DNA of 24,323 bases from a virus, in the IMG/VR virus record IMGVR_UViG_3300025112_000182, positions 1 to 24,323 of that record; one strand, written 5' to 3'. The notes beneath the pieces are model-generated. The model saw only the letters and a list, made by a program, of their open reading frames with translations. It did not search any database and was not told where the DNA came from. The position numbers and the translations under genes were made by a program. The number at the start of each line of letters is the position of its first letter. Position 1 is the stretch's first letter. Of the stretch, positions 6,759 to 14,600 are shown piece after piece.

Positions 6759-9700
6759 ATGGGCGAATTTGGATGGGCTTATATAAAAGGCGCACTAACC
6801 GCAAGTGGACCTACCGGATCTTTACAATTTAGAGACGACAACGATGGGGGCACTAATAATGGTGTTTTAACCGGCAGCGCTAGATTAATATTCAATACTG
6901 CATCGAACTCCCTTCTGGTTACGGGAAGCGTTATCATTAATGGCGATTTAATTGTCAGTGGCTCAAGTTTTTCGATCTCCTCAAGTAACCTTGTTATACA
7001 CGATCCAATAATCGGTCTTGGATTCGGAACGTCAAGTGCTATGACAGGTGCTGCTGGTGACCGTGGGTTTATTTTTGGTCTTCCAACCGATAACAACCAA
7101 GCGCTGCTCTGGGATCAAACCTCCGCAAGTTTTATTGTTGGAAAAGTTGGCGCACCTGGACCAGAGAGAGGAGCTTACGATATTGCCGAAGGCAATTATA
7201 GTACTCTAAAAGTAGGAAACCTAAGAGCATCCGGCAGCACCGGACAAGTTTTTGCTTATAAAATATTGACAAGCGGAGACGTTAATGCTTCTGGAAACGT
7301 TAATGTTGGTGGAAACTATTCCGGCTCCAAGGGCTTGTTCACTAGTCAACTCAATGTCGCCGGTCCCTTCCGTGTTACGGGAAGCTTCTCGGGATCTAGT
7401 ACCGGCTATCTTGGCGCACTTGATGTTGCAGGCAATATTGGCACTTCCGGCTCCGTAACAGTTAAGTCTGTACTTTCAGGCACTAATGCCATCTTCGGCG
7501 GGGGCGGTGGCGTTAACGTCGCTGGACCGCTTCGTGTTACAGGAAGTATTTCTGGGTCCAATAGAATTTTTGGATACGGGATAGAAACAAGTGGGCAATT
7601 AGGAGTTTCAGGTTCGTCCGTGCTCAAGTCCACCTTATCAGGGACTAATGCCATCTTTGGCGGCGGGGGCGGCGTTAACGTCGCTGGTCCCTTCCGTGTT
7701 ACAGGAAGCTTCTCGGGATCTAAAGGCATATTTAATCACCAGCTTGATGTCGCAGGCAATCTCGGGGTTTCTGGCTCAACAACCTTTAAAGGAGATTTCT
7801 CTGGGTCTAAAGGTATCTTCAGCAACCAACTTAACGTCGCTGATAATTTAAGAGTTTCGGGAAGCTTCTCGGGCTCCAAAGGCATCTTTAATCACCAGCT
7901 TAACGTCGCCGGTCCCTTCCGTGTTACGGGAAGCTTCTCGGGATCTAGTACCGGCTATCTTGGTGCGCTTGATGTTGCAGGCAATATTGGCGCTTCCGGC
8001 TCTGCAACAGTTAAATCTTTTCTTTCGGGCACTAATGCAATCTTTGCCAAGGGTGTTGACATTGCAGGAAATCTTAATGTTTCAGGCGCGGCAGTATTCA
8101 ATGATGGTGGCGGCGATAACGACTTTCGAATTGAATCCGATGACGAAACCCATATGATTTTTGTTGAGGGGTCATCCAATAGAGTAAGCATCGGTGATTC
8201 CGTAGACTCTCCCGCAGCCACCTTAGAAATCACAAACAATGCATCTGCTGGAGCGTATAACGTTCCTCTTGTGCAGCTTAATAATAATGATGTTGATCAA
8301 CACGCCTTACTCATCGAGGCCGCAAACACAACTGTTCAAGTAGCTCAGATTAAAGCATCAAATACTACAAGCAATGTAATAGAGGTAACAGGAAGTGCTC
8401 TCACAACAGGCGGATTACTTCACTTACAATCAGACTCTTCTGATGCCGGTAACAGAACTCTTTTTACTGTCCACAATGACAACACAGCAGCGGTTGGCGT
8501 TCAGATGGTTCATTTCAAGAATGACGCCGTTGGGGGTGCTGGGGATCCGATACTCCTGGTCGAGTCAACAGCAGCAGAGACAGAAGCGATTGTTGAGATA
8601 AGAAACTCGAACACCGCGACGGACAAGCCACCGATACTCAAGCTCAATCGCGCATCGTGGGCTGATGCTGACGATATGGGTATCGGCACCATCATATTCC
8701 AGGGTGTGCACGACGCCGCAAGCTGGCCGGATAATATCGAATACGCAACCATTGTAGGATCTGCTTCCGACACAGCCGAGGATGACGAGGGAGGTAAGAT
8801 TGTATTCAACGTGTTTGCTGGAGGACAAGCAGGCACCGCTGCATCAACAAATCTCTTGTCGATAGGTGGCGAGGTCAAAGACGGTGCCGTATGTGAAGTA
8901 GTTGTTAATGATGCTGGAATTGACTGTGATTTCCGCATCGAGGGAGATAGTGAAACCCACCTCATTTTCGCAGAAGCGGCGAACGACCGTGTTAGTATCG
9001 GTGCCTCCGTTGATAGTCCCGCCGCAACGTTGGAAGTTACTAATGCTAGTGATGGTGGTGTCCCTCTTATACAACTTAATAGCAACGATACTGATAAGAC
9101 AGCGTTAGATATTAATGCTGCAAATATTGATGCTTCTGTTGTTGATATTACTGCCAATGCTGTAACAACTGCTGCTGCATTAAATATCGACGCTAATGCT
9201 CTAACAACAGGAGCCGGGTTGGTTGTGGCAAGTACAAGCACTCAGACCGGTTCCGCTTCTGCTTTGGTTGCGATTAAATCCAATGGCGACCGAGGGCATG
9301 CCTCAAACCGTCACTCAGGATTGTTTATTGATTATGACTCAACAGCGGGAGCCGCTGCTGCTGCTTTATATATCGACTCCGAACAAACAACGGGTATTGT
9401 AGTCGATGTCGACGCGACAGAAGTAACAACAGGAACGGGTCACAGGCTTAGTCTTGGCAATGTTACCACTGGAGCCGGATTAGTAATCGATCACAACGAT
9501 TCTCAAACTGGAGACGAAGTAAATCCAACAACTTTGCATATTGATTATGATAAAAGCGGAGTAGCTGCCGATGAAGCCGAACAGCGCCCCACTGCGGTAA
9601 AGATTGATATGAGTGATGCTGCTACCAACCACGCAGGTAGTGAGGTAACAATGACAGGCTTGGATGTTAACGTGGACTCTGCCAACACCCAAGGCACTAC

Positions 9701-10463
9701 AATCAATACTGGTATAGATATTAGTGTCACTGATGCAGCCTCCAACTATGGGCTCGTTATCGCCGCAGAAGATGGCGCAGGGAGCGATATTCAAATAAAA
9801 TCCACCGCTGACGGCGGCGATTACTGTACAATTGCAACTATAGCAGACGGAGAAACAACTATCACCACTAGTGAAGCCGGTGGTGGAGCGACTGCTCATT
9901 TTAATCATGTGATTGATGGAAATATCTCGTCTTCAGCAAATAACGGGGCAGGAACCTACAAGGTCCAAGCCACGACATTTGACATTGATGCTGGCTCGTT
10001 TGGAGTGAATGTTGGAGGCGGGACAGTAGCTACATCAAGTCTTGGTGTAAATGCTCATTTTAACCCAACTACATTAAAATCGGCAACAGGAGGTGGAGAA
10101 GTCGTGACATTTGGAGCAGAGGATGGTTCCGATACTCTCGCCGCAGGTAAACTAATGTGCTTGCAAGATGATGGAGTTTGGAACTATGCAGACGCAGATG
10201 AATTACTCAGCAGCAGTGCCCTGCTCGGAGTAGCGCTTGGAACTTCTATAACTGATGGTATCCTTGTACGAGGCTACTTCCATTTTGCTTCTGTACAAGG
10301 AAGTTTTAAAGCTGGTCAACCATGTTATGTGTCAGAAAATGCTGGCTCCGTTGATTTCGTTGCCCCAAATTCCTCTGGTGATACTGTACGAGTAGTCGGC
10401 TATGGAACTAGTGTGACTAATGTTATATATTTCTGTCCAGATAATACCTGGATTGAACTATAA
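6759..10463 (+). CDS. Very large repetitive tail fibre protein, 1234 aa
   Basis: The start follows a clear AGGAG at 6745-6749. The N-terminus (MGEFGWAYIKGALTASGPTG, then FRDDNDGG) and the strands after it resemble the virion-attachment end of marine phage fibres. Residues about 165-445 are built from degenerate repeats of 23-29 residues with FSGSKGIF, LNVAG and FRVTGS, typical of a triple-stranded beta-helix shaft. Two modules with ESDDETHMIFVE (about 458) and EGDSETHLIFAE (about 727), each followed by RVSIG and AATLE(I/V)TN, match the module in the 808 aa fibre. The last 130 residues (GVALGTSITDGILVRGYF to PDNTWIEL) form a compact C-terminal domain common in environmental phage fibres. It probably forms a long adsorption fibre. 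The stop overlaps the next start (TAATG). Confidence 0.87.
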   Translation: MGEFGWAYIKGALTASGPTGSLQFRDDNDGGTNNGVLTGSARLIFNTASNSLLVTGSVIINGDLIVSGSSFSISSSNLVIHDPIIGLGFGTSSAMTGAAGDRGFIFGLPTDNNQALLWDQTSASFIVGKVGAPGPERGAYDIAEGNYSTLKVGNLRASGSTGQVFAYKILTSGDVNASGNVNVGGNYSGSKGLFTSQLNVAGPFRVTGSFSGSSTGYLGALDVAGNIGTSGSVTVKSVLSGTNAIFGGGGGVNVAGPLRVTGSISGSNRIFGYGIETSGQLGVSGSSVLKSTLSGTNAIFGGGGGVNVAGPFRVTGSFSGSKGIFNHQLDVAGNLGVSGSTTFKGDFSGSKGIFSNQLNVADNLRVSGSFSGSKGIFNHQLNVAGPFRVTGSFSGSSTGYLGALDVAGNIGASGSATVKSFLSGTNAIFAKGVDIAGNLNVSGAAVFNDGGGDNDFRIESDDETHMIFVEGSSNRVSIGDSVDSPAATLEITNNASAGAYNVPLVQLNNNDVDQHALLIEAANTTVQVAQIKASNTTSNVIEVTGSALTTGGLLHLQSDSSDAGNRTLFTVHNDNTAAVGVQMVHFKNDAVGGAGDPILLVESTAAETEAIVEIRNSNTATDKPPILKLNRASWADADDMGIGTIIFQGVHDAASWPDNIEYATIVGSASDTAEDDEGGKIVFNVFAGGQAGTAASTNLLSIGGEVKDGAVCEVVVNDAGIDCDFRIEGDSETHLIFAEAANDRVSIGASVDSPAATLEVTNASDGGVPLIQLNSNDTDKTALDINAANIDASVVDITANAVTTAAALNIDANALTTGAGLVVASTSTQTGSASALVAIKSNGDRGHASNRHSGLFIDYDSTAGAAAAALYIDSEQTTGIVVDVDATEVTTGTGHRLSLGNVTTGAGLVIDHNDSQTGDEVNPTTLHIDYDKSGVAADEAEQRPTAVKIDMSDAATNHAGSEVTMTGLDVNVDSANTQGTTINTGIDISVTDAASNYGLVIAAEDGAGSDIQIKSTADGGDYCTIATIADGETTITTSEAGGGATAHFNHVIDGNISSSANNGAGTYKVQATTFDIDAGSFGVNVGGGTVATSSLGVNAHFNPTTLKSATGGGEVVTFGAEDGSDTLAAGKLMCLQDDGVWNYADADELLSSSALLGVALGTSITDGILVRGYFHFASVQGSFKAGQPCYVSENAGSVDFVAPNSSGDTVRVVGYGTSVTNVIYFCPDNTWIEL
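7321..8090 (+). repeat. Array of degenerate 23-29 residue repeats in the 1234 aa fibre gene
   Basis: Units with the pattern FSGSKGIF-x-x-Q-L-N-V-A-G-x-x-R-V-(S/T)-G-S recur through this part. Some blocks are nearly identical at DNA level: about 95 bases from 7356 recur at 7905 (549 bases, 183 codons apart), and a block beginning ACTAATGCCATCTT at 7482 recurs at 7644 (162 bases, 54 codons). The spacings keep the frame, as expected of recombination within the shaft. Confidence 0.85.
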
Positions 10464-11629
10464 TGGCCAACATACTTAAAGTAAATGGCGTTGAAGGCTG
10501 CGATGCAGTCAAAGTAGGCGAGACTGAAATCAGTAATATTCTTACCTGTGCAGGTAAAGATTACACAACCTGTGCAGCTACAAGATGGATGGCAGGCGCG
10601 AACACTGGCAGGGTATTTTCCACAACCGCTTCAAATGGACTCAATGGATGGGGTGATGGTCTTGGCACAAACGGATCTCTTCTAGATCTCGGAAATGGAG
10701 ATGTTGAGACTGTTGCCTATGGCAGAAGTAGCGACGATGCCCTCGATCCCGACCGTTGGATAGTTGGTCTTAATCTCAAGAGCGGACCCTTTGGTGCAAT
10801 AGTTTATATTAATTCTGGTTCTGGAATTGATGGTGCTGGTAGACCATATTATACAACATCTAGTAATTGGACTTCAGGATCCGCTCCTGAGATGGTGGCT
10901 GGATTTCAGGGTGTACAGGGTATTGGTTATGGAAATGATATTTGGATGGGTGCCGGTCAAGACGAAAATGTTAGTGGCGACTATCGAACGTTTTACAGAT
11001 CGAGTAACTATGGAGTCTTTTGGACTCGGTTAATAGAAAGCAATGATGAAGCGGATGAAGCAATGGCGGTGTGTTATAAGGGTACTGGCGATACATGGCT
11101 GGCAGCACATGGTAAATCTATCTGGAGATCCACTGACAATGGAGCTAATTGGACAAGAGTATTGACTGGTGGTACGGCGACTTGGACTTCTATCGCCTAC
11201 GACGGTGCGGGTCGATGGATGATTGTGGGAAACAGCGGTGATGCTCTTTACACCGACGATGATGGAGACAACTTTGTAGATCAAAGTTCAAAGACCGGAA
11301 CGTCTTTGCACCTTATGCAAGTAGTGTATATGAAAGGGAGTGTAAATAGGTGGATTGCGGTCGGACAAAACGGAGTAGGCAAAAGCCAAACCAATGCAGC
11401 TATTGATGAAGGTGATGACAATTGGACCAATATGTCACCTCCCGATTCCACCAGTATGAACGCAATTGCAACAGATCACAAGACAGCCGTCGCCGTGGGG
11501 CAGAGCGGTAGAATCTGGGCTACTACTAATGGTACATCTTGGACAGCAGCCGTCCGCGCTGACAATGTTGGCACCAACGCCTTAAAATCTATTGCATGCG
11601 ATATTATAGGGTCAGGAATCTACAAATAG
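10463..11629 (+). CDS. Asp-box (BNR-type) beta-propeller protein, 388 aa, fibre-associated
   Basis: The ATG overlaps the stop of the large fibre gene (TAATG), so the two are coupled. The protein carries at least four Asp-box-like motifs, S/T-x-(D/N)-x-G-x-x-W/F: SSNYGVFW at 180-187, RSTDNGANW at 222-230, YTDDDGDNF at 263-271 and ATTNGTSW at 353-360. Between them lie repeated hydrophobic strands such as RWMIVGNSG, RWIAVGQNG and TAVAVGQSG. This is the layout of BNR/sialidase-type and Ycf48-like beta-propellers. No sialidase active-site arginine triad can be assigned, so enzymatic activity is not claimed; a glycan- or receptor-binding propeller at the fibre tip is more likely. The N-terminal 40 residues carry four cysteines and may be the attachment end. 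No signal peptide is present. Confidence 0.85.
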   Translation: MANILKVNGVEGCDAVKVGETEISNILTCAGKDYTTCAATRWMAGANTGRVFSTTASNGLNGWGDGLGTNGSLLDLGNGDVETVAYGRSSDDALDPDRWIVGLNLKSGPFGAIVYINSGSGIDGAGRPYYTTSSNWTSGSAPEMVAGFQGVQGIGYGNDIWMGAGQDENVSGDYRTFYRSSNYGVFWTRLIESNDEADEAMAVCYKGTGDTWLAAHGKSIWRSTDNGANWTRVLTGGTATWTSIAYDGAGRWMIVGNSGDALYTDDDGDNFVDQSSKTGTSLHLMQVVYMKGSVNRWIAVGQNGVGKSQTNAAIDEGDDNWTNMSPPDSTSMNAIATDHKTAVAVGQSGRIWATTNGTSWTAAVRADNVGTNALKSIACDIIGSGIYK

Positions 11630-11677
11630 GACGATGCAGGAATAACCATAAAATCTGGCATTTAACTTTTTAGAACA

Positions 11678-11686
11678 CTATTTATT
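11678..11686 (+). promoter_or_regulatory. Candidate late promoter element CTATTTATT
   Basis: CTATTTATT preceded by AACA lies 33 bases before the preferred scaffold start, in the 90-base gap after the propeller gene. It is related to the elements at 3752, 6715, 14573 and 17311. It would give the scaffold and capsid genes their own transcript. Confidence 0.35.
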
Positions 11687-11719
11687 TGTGATTAAGTATC
11701 TTTAATGGAGTTTATTTAT

Positions 11720-12685
11720 ATGTCTACTTTGCTTGAGCAAGCGATAGTTGATGCCGAGGCACTAAAAGAAGCCGCTATGAAAAACGCAGAAGCATCTATT
11801 ATTGAAAAATATTCCTCTGAGGTTAAAGCCGCAGTTGCATCTTTAATTGAACAAGGGGGCGAAGATCTCCTTGGCGATCTTGAAGAAGCCCCAGAGGATG
11901 AAAGTCCAGTAATGGACGAGGTTCCTTTTGCAGTTGAAGAAGGCGACGATCCAATTATGGTTCGACTTGATCTCGAAGCATTAGAACGTGCGCTCCAAGA
12001 AGAAGGTTCCACCGATGCTGAAGAAACACACGAAGAACTTGCCGAAGATCTTGAAGACGATATTCAAGAAGAAGATATTGAGCTTGATGAGATGATTCTT
12101 AATGCCATAGCAGAAGAATTAAAAGTTGACGTAGGAATTCCAGATCAAGGACTTGGTGGACGCACAACTCCAACTGATAGAAATTTAGAAGGGCAAAAAG
12201 TACAACTTGCTGCCCTTAAGGATGATGAACTTGCAGAAGAACATGCTGCTCTAGAAAAAGCTAGAGAAGAAGCTGGTATGTACATGGAGCAAGTGGAAAC
12301 CCTTAGAACTCAAAAATCAAAATTAGAAAAAACAGTTTTACATCTTAAGGAGCGATTGGAAGAAGTTAATCTTTCCAACGCTCGTTTACTTTATACAAAT
12401 CGAGTATTAAATAGCACCTCCTTGAATGAGCGACAAAAAATTAAAATTGTCGAGTCTATTTCAAACGCAGATTCTGTAGAAGAGGCGAAGGTCATTTACG
12501 AAACCCTTCAAAGCGCCGTGGGAGATGCTAGAAATAGTCAATCTCCACAATCACTACGCGAAGCAGTAGAGAAACCATCGCCAACGCTTCCCCGAAGCAT
12601 TGCAAGAAGGGAGGCACTTAGTGTTCAAAATCCGCATTTTGATCGGATGAGAGCACTAGCAGGCATTAAAGGAGGTAATAAATAA
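11720..12685 (+). CDS. 22: Prohead scaffold/core protein, T4 gp22-like
   Basis: It lies directly before the major capsid gene, as gp22 does in T4, and has the expected make-up: very acidic, almost entirely helical, and with a strong coiled coil in about residues 175-235. I prefer the ATG at 11720 (321 aa, MSTLLEQAIVDAEALKE) because GGAG at 11707-11710 sits nine bases upstream; the in-frame ATG at 11705 would overlap that Shine-Dalgarno sequence. The protein should form the internal core on which the capsid assembles and then be destroyed by the gp21 protease. Several Leu/Ile-x-Glu triplets are available for cleavage. Family assignment rests on position and composition, since scaffold sequences diverge quickly. 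The TAA ends at 12685, overlapping the capsid ATG by one base. Confidence 0.82.
   Translation: MSTLLEQAIVDAEALKEAAMKNAEASIIEKYSSEVKAAVASLIEQGGEDLLGDLEEAPEDESPVMDEVPFAVEEGDDPIMVRLDLEALERALQEEGSTDAEETHEELAEDLEDDIQEEDIELDEMILNAIAEELKVDVGIPDQGLGGRTTPTDRNLEGQKVQLAALKDDELAEEHAALEKAREEAGMYMEQVETLRTQKSKLEKTVLHLKERLEEVNLSNARLLYTNRVLNSTSLNERQKIKIVESISNADSVEEAKVIYETLQSAVGDARNSQSPQSLREAVEKPSPTLPRSIARREALSVQNPHFDRMRALAGIKGGNK
12668..12676 (+). promoter_or_regulatory. Very strong Shine-Dalgarno sequence of the capsid gene
   Basis: AAAGGAGGT lies at 12668-12676, eight bases before the capsid ATG at 12685. It is among the longest anti-Shine-Dalgarno matches in the window, fitting the most abundant virion protein. 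It overlaps the last codons of the scaffold gene. Confidence 0.8.
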
Positions 12686-14499
12686 TGTCCGTATTAAAAA
12701 AACTAACTGAAGGCATTGTCGATAGAGATCTTTCAAAGGAAGGTGCTGCACTTTTATCAAAGTGGGAACGCACTGGACTTTTGGAAGGTTTAGACAATGA
12801 CCGTACTAAGCAAAGTATGGCTCGTCTTCTAGAGAACCAAGCTAAGGAACTTCTTCGTGAAACTTCCGCTATGGCTGGTGGTGATGTAGAAGGTTTTGCC
12901 GCTGTTGCTTTCCCCATTGTTCGTCGTGTATTCGGCGGCTTGGTTGCTAACGATCTTGTTAGCGTTCAGCCCATGAGCTTGCCCTCTGGTCTGATTTTCT
13001 TCCTTGACTTTACTGTTTCTGATGAAACTGGTGCTCGGGGTGGATATGAGTCTGGTGATTCCATTTATGGTGGTGGCAAGGTCGCTGCTGAGATTACTGG
13101 TGGTGTTTCGCTTTCCGGTGATGAGGCAGAAGATAGCTTCTACAACTTAAATAATGGCTATTCTTCACCAACTGGTTCCGCTGCGGTAACCATTCAAGGT
13201 GTTGCTTCCGGCACATTCGGTGGTAGTGGATATAAGACTACCCAATGGAATGCACAAACCAATGTAAACGTGCTTGGTTCAATTATGTCTGGTGCGCTGG
13301 GAGATCAGCTTTGCCGATTCGATCCAGAATTTACTTCTGGTACAACCAATGTTATGATCGGTAGAGTTGCAATTGCAAGTCTCTCTCAGATCAATAAGAG
13401 GAATTGGGTTACTGTCAGTGCATCTCTTGGTTTGGGCTCAGGTGTTCAACTGAATCGTAGATTGACTCAGCTTTCTGGATCTGCTGCGAATAAGGGTATT
13501 TGGAAGCCCGGTGATGCAGAAACTCATCTTTTGATGTTCTGGTCTTCGGACTCACAAACTATTGCACAGTTGTCGGCTTCAATTCAACCGTTGACCTACC
13601 TCTCTCCCGAAACCTCTTGGTCCATCGATGATGATTTCGTCGCTGGTGGAGCAAAGGGTTCAGTGATTGGGGATCCCCTTTGGGGTCTTGAGCAGGCAGC
13701 AGCTAGCGCTAGCGAGGCCAACGGACGAGATGTCATCCCTGAGATTGATATCAAGGTTGACTCTGTGAGCATTACTGCTATGACCAAGAAGCTGAAAGCC
13801 AAGTGGACACCGGAGTTAGGACAAGATCTTAACGCCTATCACAACTTGGATGCAGAAGTAGAGCTTACTAGCATTCTCTCTGAGCAAATTGCTCTTGAGA
13901 TTGACCGGGAGATCCTCGCGGACCTCGTGAATGGTCAAACTGCCGGTAAGTACTATTGGTCCAGGGCACCCGGTAGGTTTGTGAGACGAACCGGTACCGG
14001 CGCTGGTGAAGAAGTTGGTGTAACTACGGCTACACCTGACTTTACCGGTACTGTGTCTGAATGGTATGAAACTCTTGTTGAAACAATCAATGATGTTTCT
14101 GCACAAATTCATCGCAAGACCTTAAGAGGTGGCGCTAACTTCATCGTCGTTGGACCTGAAGTAGCAAACATTCTTGAGTTCACTGCGGGATTCCGTGCAA
14201 ATGTCACTGGTGATGTTGACAAGGGTACTGTTGGCGCAGTCAAGACTGGAGCGCTTTCTAAGAAGTGGGATGTCTATGTAGACCCCTACTTCCCTCGAAA
14301 CCTCGTTCTCGTCGGTCGCAAGGGTGGCTCTTTCTTGGAAAGTGGCTACGTGTATGCCCCATATGTGCCATTACAGGTCACGCCCACTATCTTCGGAACC
14401 GAAGACTTCGTACCCCGCAAGGGAGTTATGACGCGCTACGGCAAGAAGATGGTTCGTCCTGACATGTATGGACTAGTCGTCGTACTTGACCTCGTATAA
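12685..14499 (+). CDS. 23: Major capsid protein, T4 gp23-like
   Basis: The N-terminus shares with T4 gp23 the pattern LLSKWERTGLLEGL, ARLLENQAKE, then AFPIVRRVFGGLVANDLVSVQPMSLPSG at about 75-103 (T4 has VRR, then VQPMNSPTG). The HK97-like fold and gp21 processing are known for this family. Candidate cleavage triplets before the mature domain are LLE at 32-34, LLE at 48-50 and LRE at 57-59, and I cannot choose between them. At 604 aa it is about 80 residues longer than T4 gp23 (521 aa). The extra length appears to lie in a Ser/Thr/Gly-rich region at about 130-350, where an insertion domain would be exposed on the capsid. Translation should be very strong (AAAGGAGGT). A terminator follows 32 bases after the stop. 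Confidence 0.95.
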   Translation: MSVLKKLTEGIVDRDLSKEGAALLSKWERTGLLEGLDNDRTKQSMARLLENQAKELLRETSAMAGGDVEGFAAVAFPIVRRVFGGLVANDLVSVQPMSLPSGLIFFLDFTVSDETGARGGYESGDSIYGGGKVAAEITGGVSLSGDEAEDSFYNLNNGYSSPTGSAAVTIQGVASGTFGGSGYKTTQWNAQTNVNVLGSIMSGALGDQLCRFDPEFTSGTTNVMIGRVAIASLSQINKRNWVTVSASLGLGSGVQLNRRLTQLSGSAANKGIWKPGDAETHLLMFWSSDSQTIAQLSASIQPLTYLSPETSWSIDDDFVAGGAKGSVIGDPLWGLEQAAASASEANGRDVIPEIDIKVDSVSITAMTKKLKAKWTPELGQDLNAYHNLDAEVELTSILSEQIALEIDREILADLVNGQTAGKYYWSRAPGRFVRRTGTGAGEEVGVTTATPDFTGTVSEWYETLVETINDVSAQIHRKTLRGGANFIVVGPEVANILEFTAGFRANVTGDVDKGTVGAVKTGALSKKWDVYVDPYFPRNLVLVGRKGGSFLESGYVYAPYVPLQVTPTIFGTEDFVPRKGVMTRYGKKMVRPDMYGLVVVLDLV

Positions 14500-14530
14500 G
14501 CGAGCAAAAAAGCGATAATATAAAAGATTG

Positions 14531-14564
14531 CCCTCGTCATGCAAATGGCGGGGGTTTTCTTTTA
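14531..14564 (+). terminator. Rho-independent terminator after the capsid gene
   Basis: CCCTCGTCAT and ATGGCGGGGG form a 10-bp stem with two G-U pairs and a GCAA tetraloop (14531-14554), followed by TTTTCTTTT. It lies 32 bases after the capsid stop and would separate the abundant capsid message from the neck genes. Confidence 0.88.
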
Positions 14565-14572
14565 GTGCTCAA

Positions 14573-14581
14573 CTATTTACA
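14573..14581 (+). promoter_or_regulatory. Candidate late promoter element CTATTTACA
   Basis: The element, within GCTCAACTATTTACA, lies just nine bases after the terminator T-run and 19 bases before the neck gene ATG. The extended context CAACTATTTA is also found at 17308-17317. Immediate placement after a terminator is what a new promoter would require, making this the best-placed of the five copies. Confidence 0.42.
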
Positions 14582-14600
14582 GTGAGGAGGCTTATACCCA

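Noticed and set aside
7321-8090. Regular repeats considered as a CRISPR array.
   Set aside because: The repeats are in frame within a long protein gene, degenerate, and there are no unique spacers of constant length or cas genes.
8510-9241. 243-codon minus-strand frame inside the 1234 aa fibre gene.
   Set aside because: Same reasons: biased codon composition of the real gene leaves the reverse frame open. All other genes read plus.
10463-11629. Annotation of the propeller protein as a sialidase.
   Set aside because: Asp-boxes alone mark the fold, not the activity. The catalytic arginine triad, Tyr/Glu pair and Asp cannot be placed.
11705-11719. Upstream ATG as the scaffold start.
   Set aside because: The Shine-Dalgarno GGAG overlaps this ATG, and is placed correctly for the in-frame ATG at 11720.
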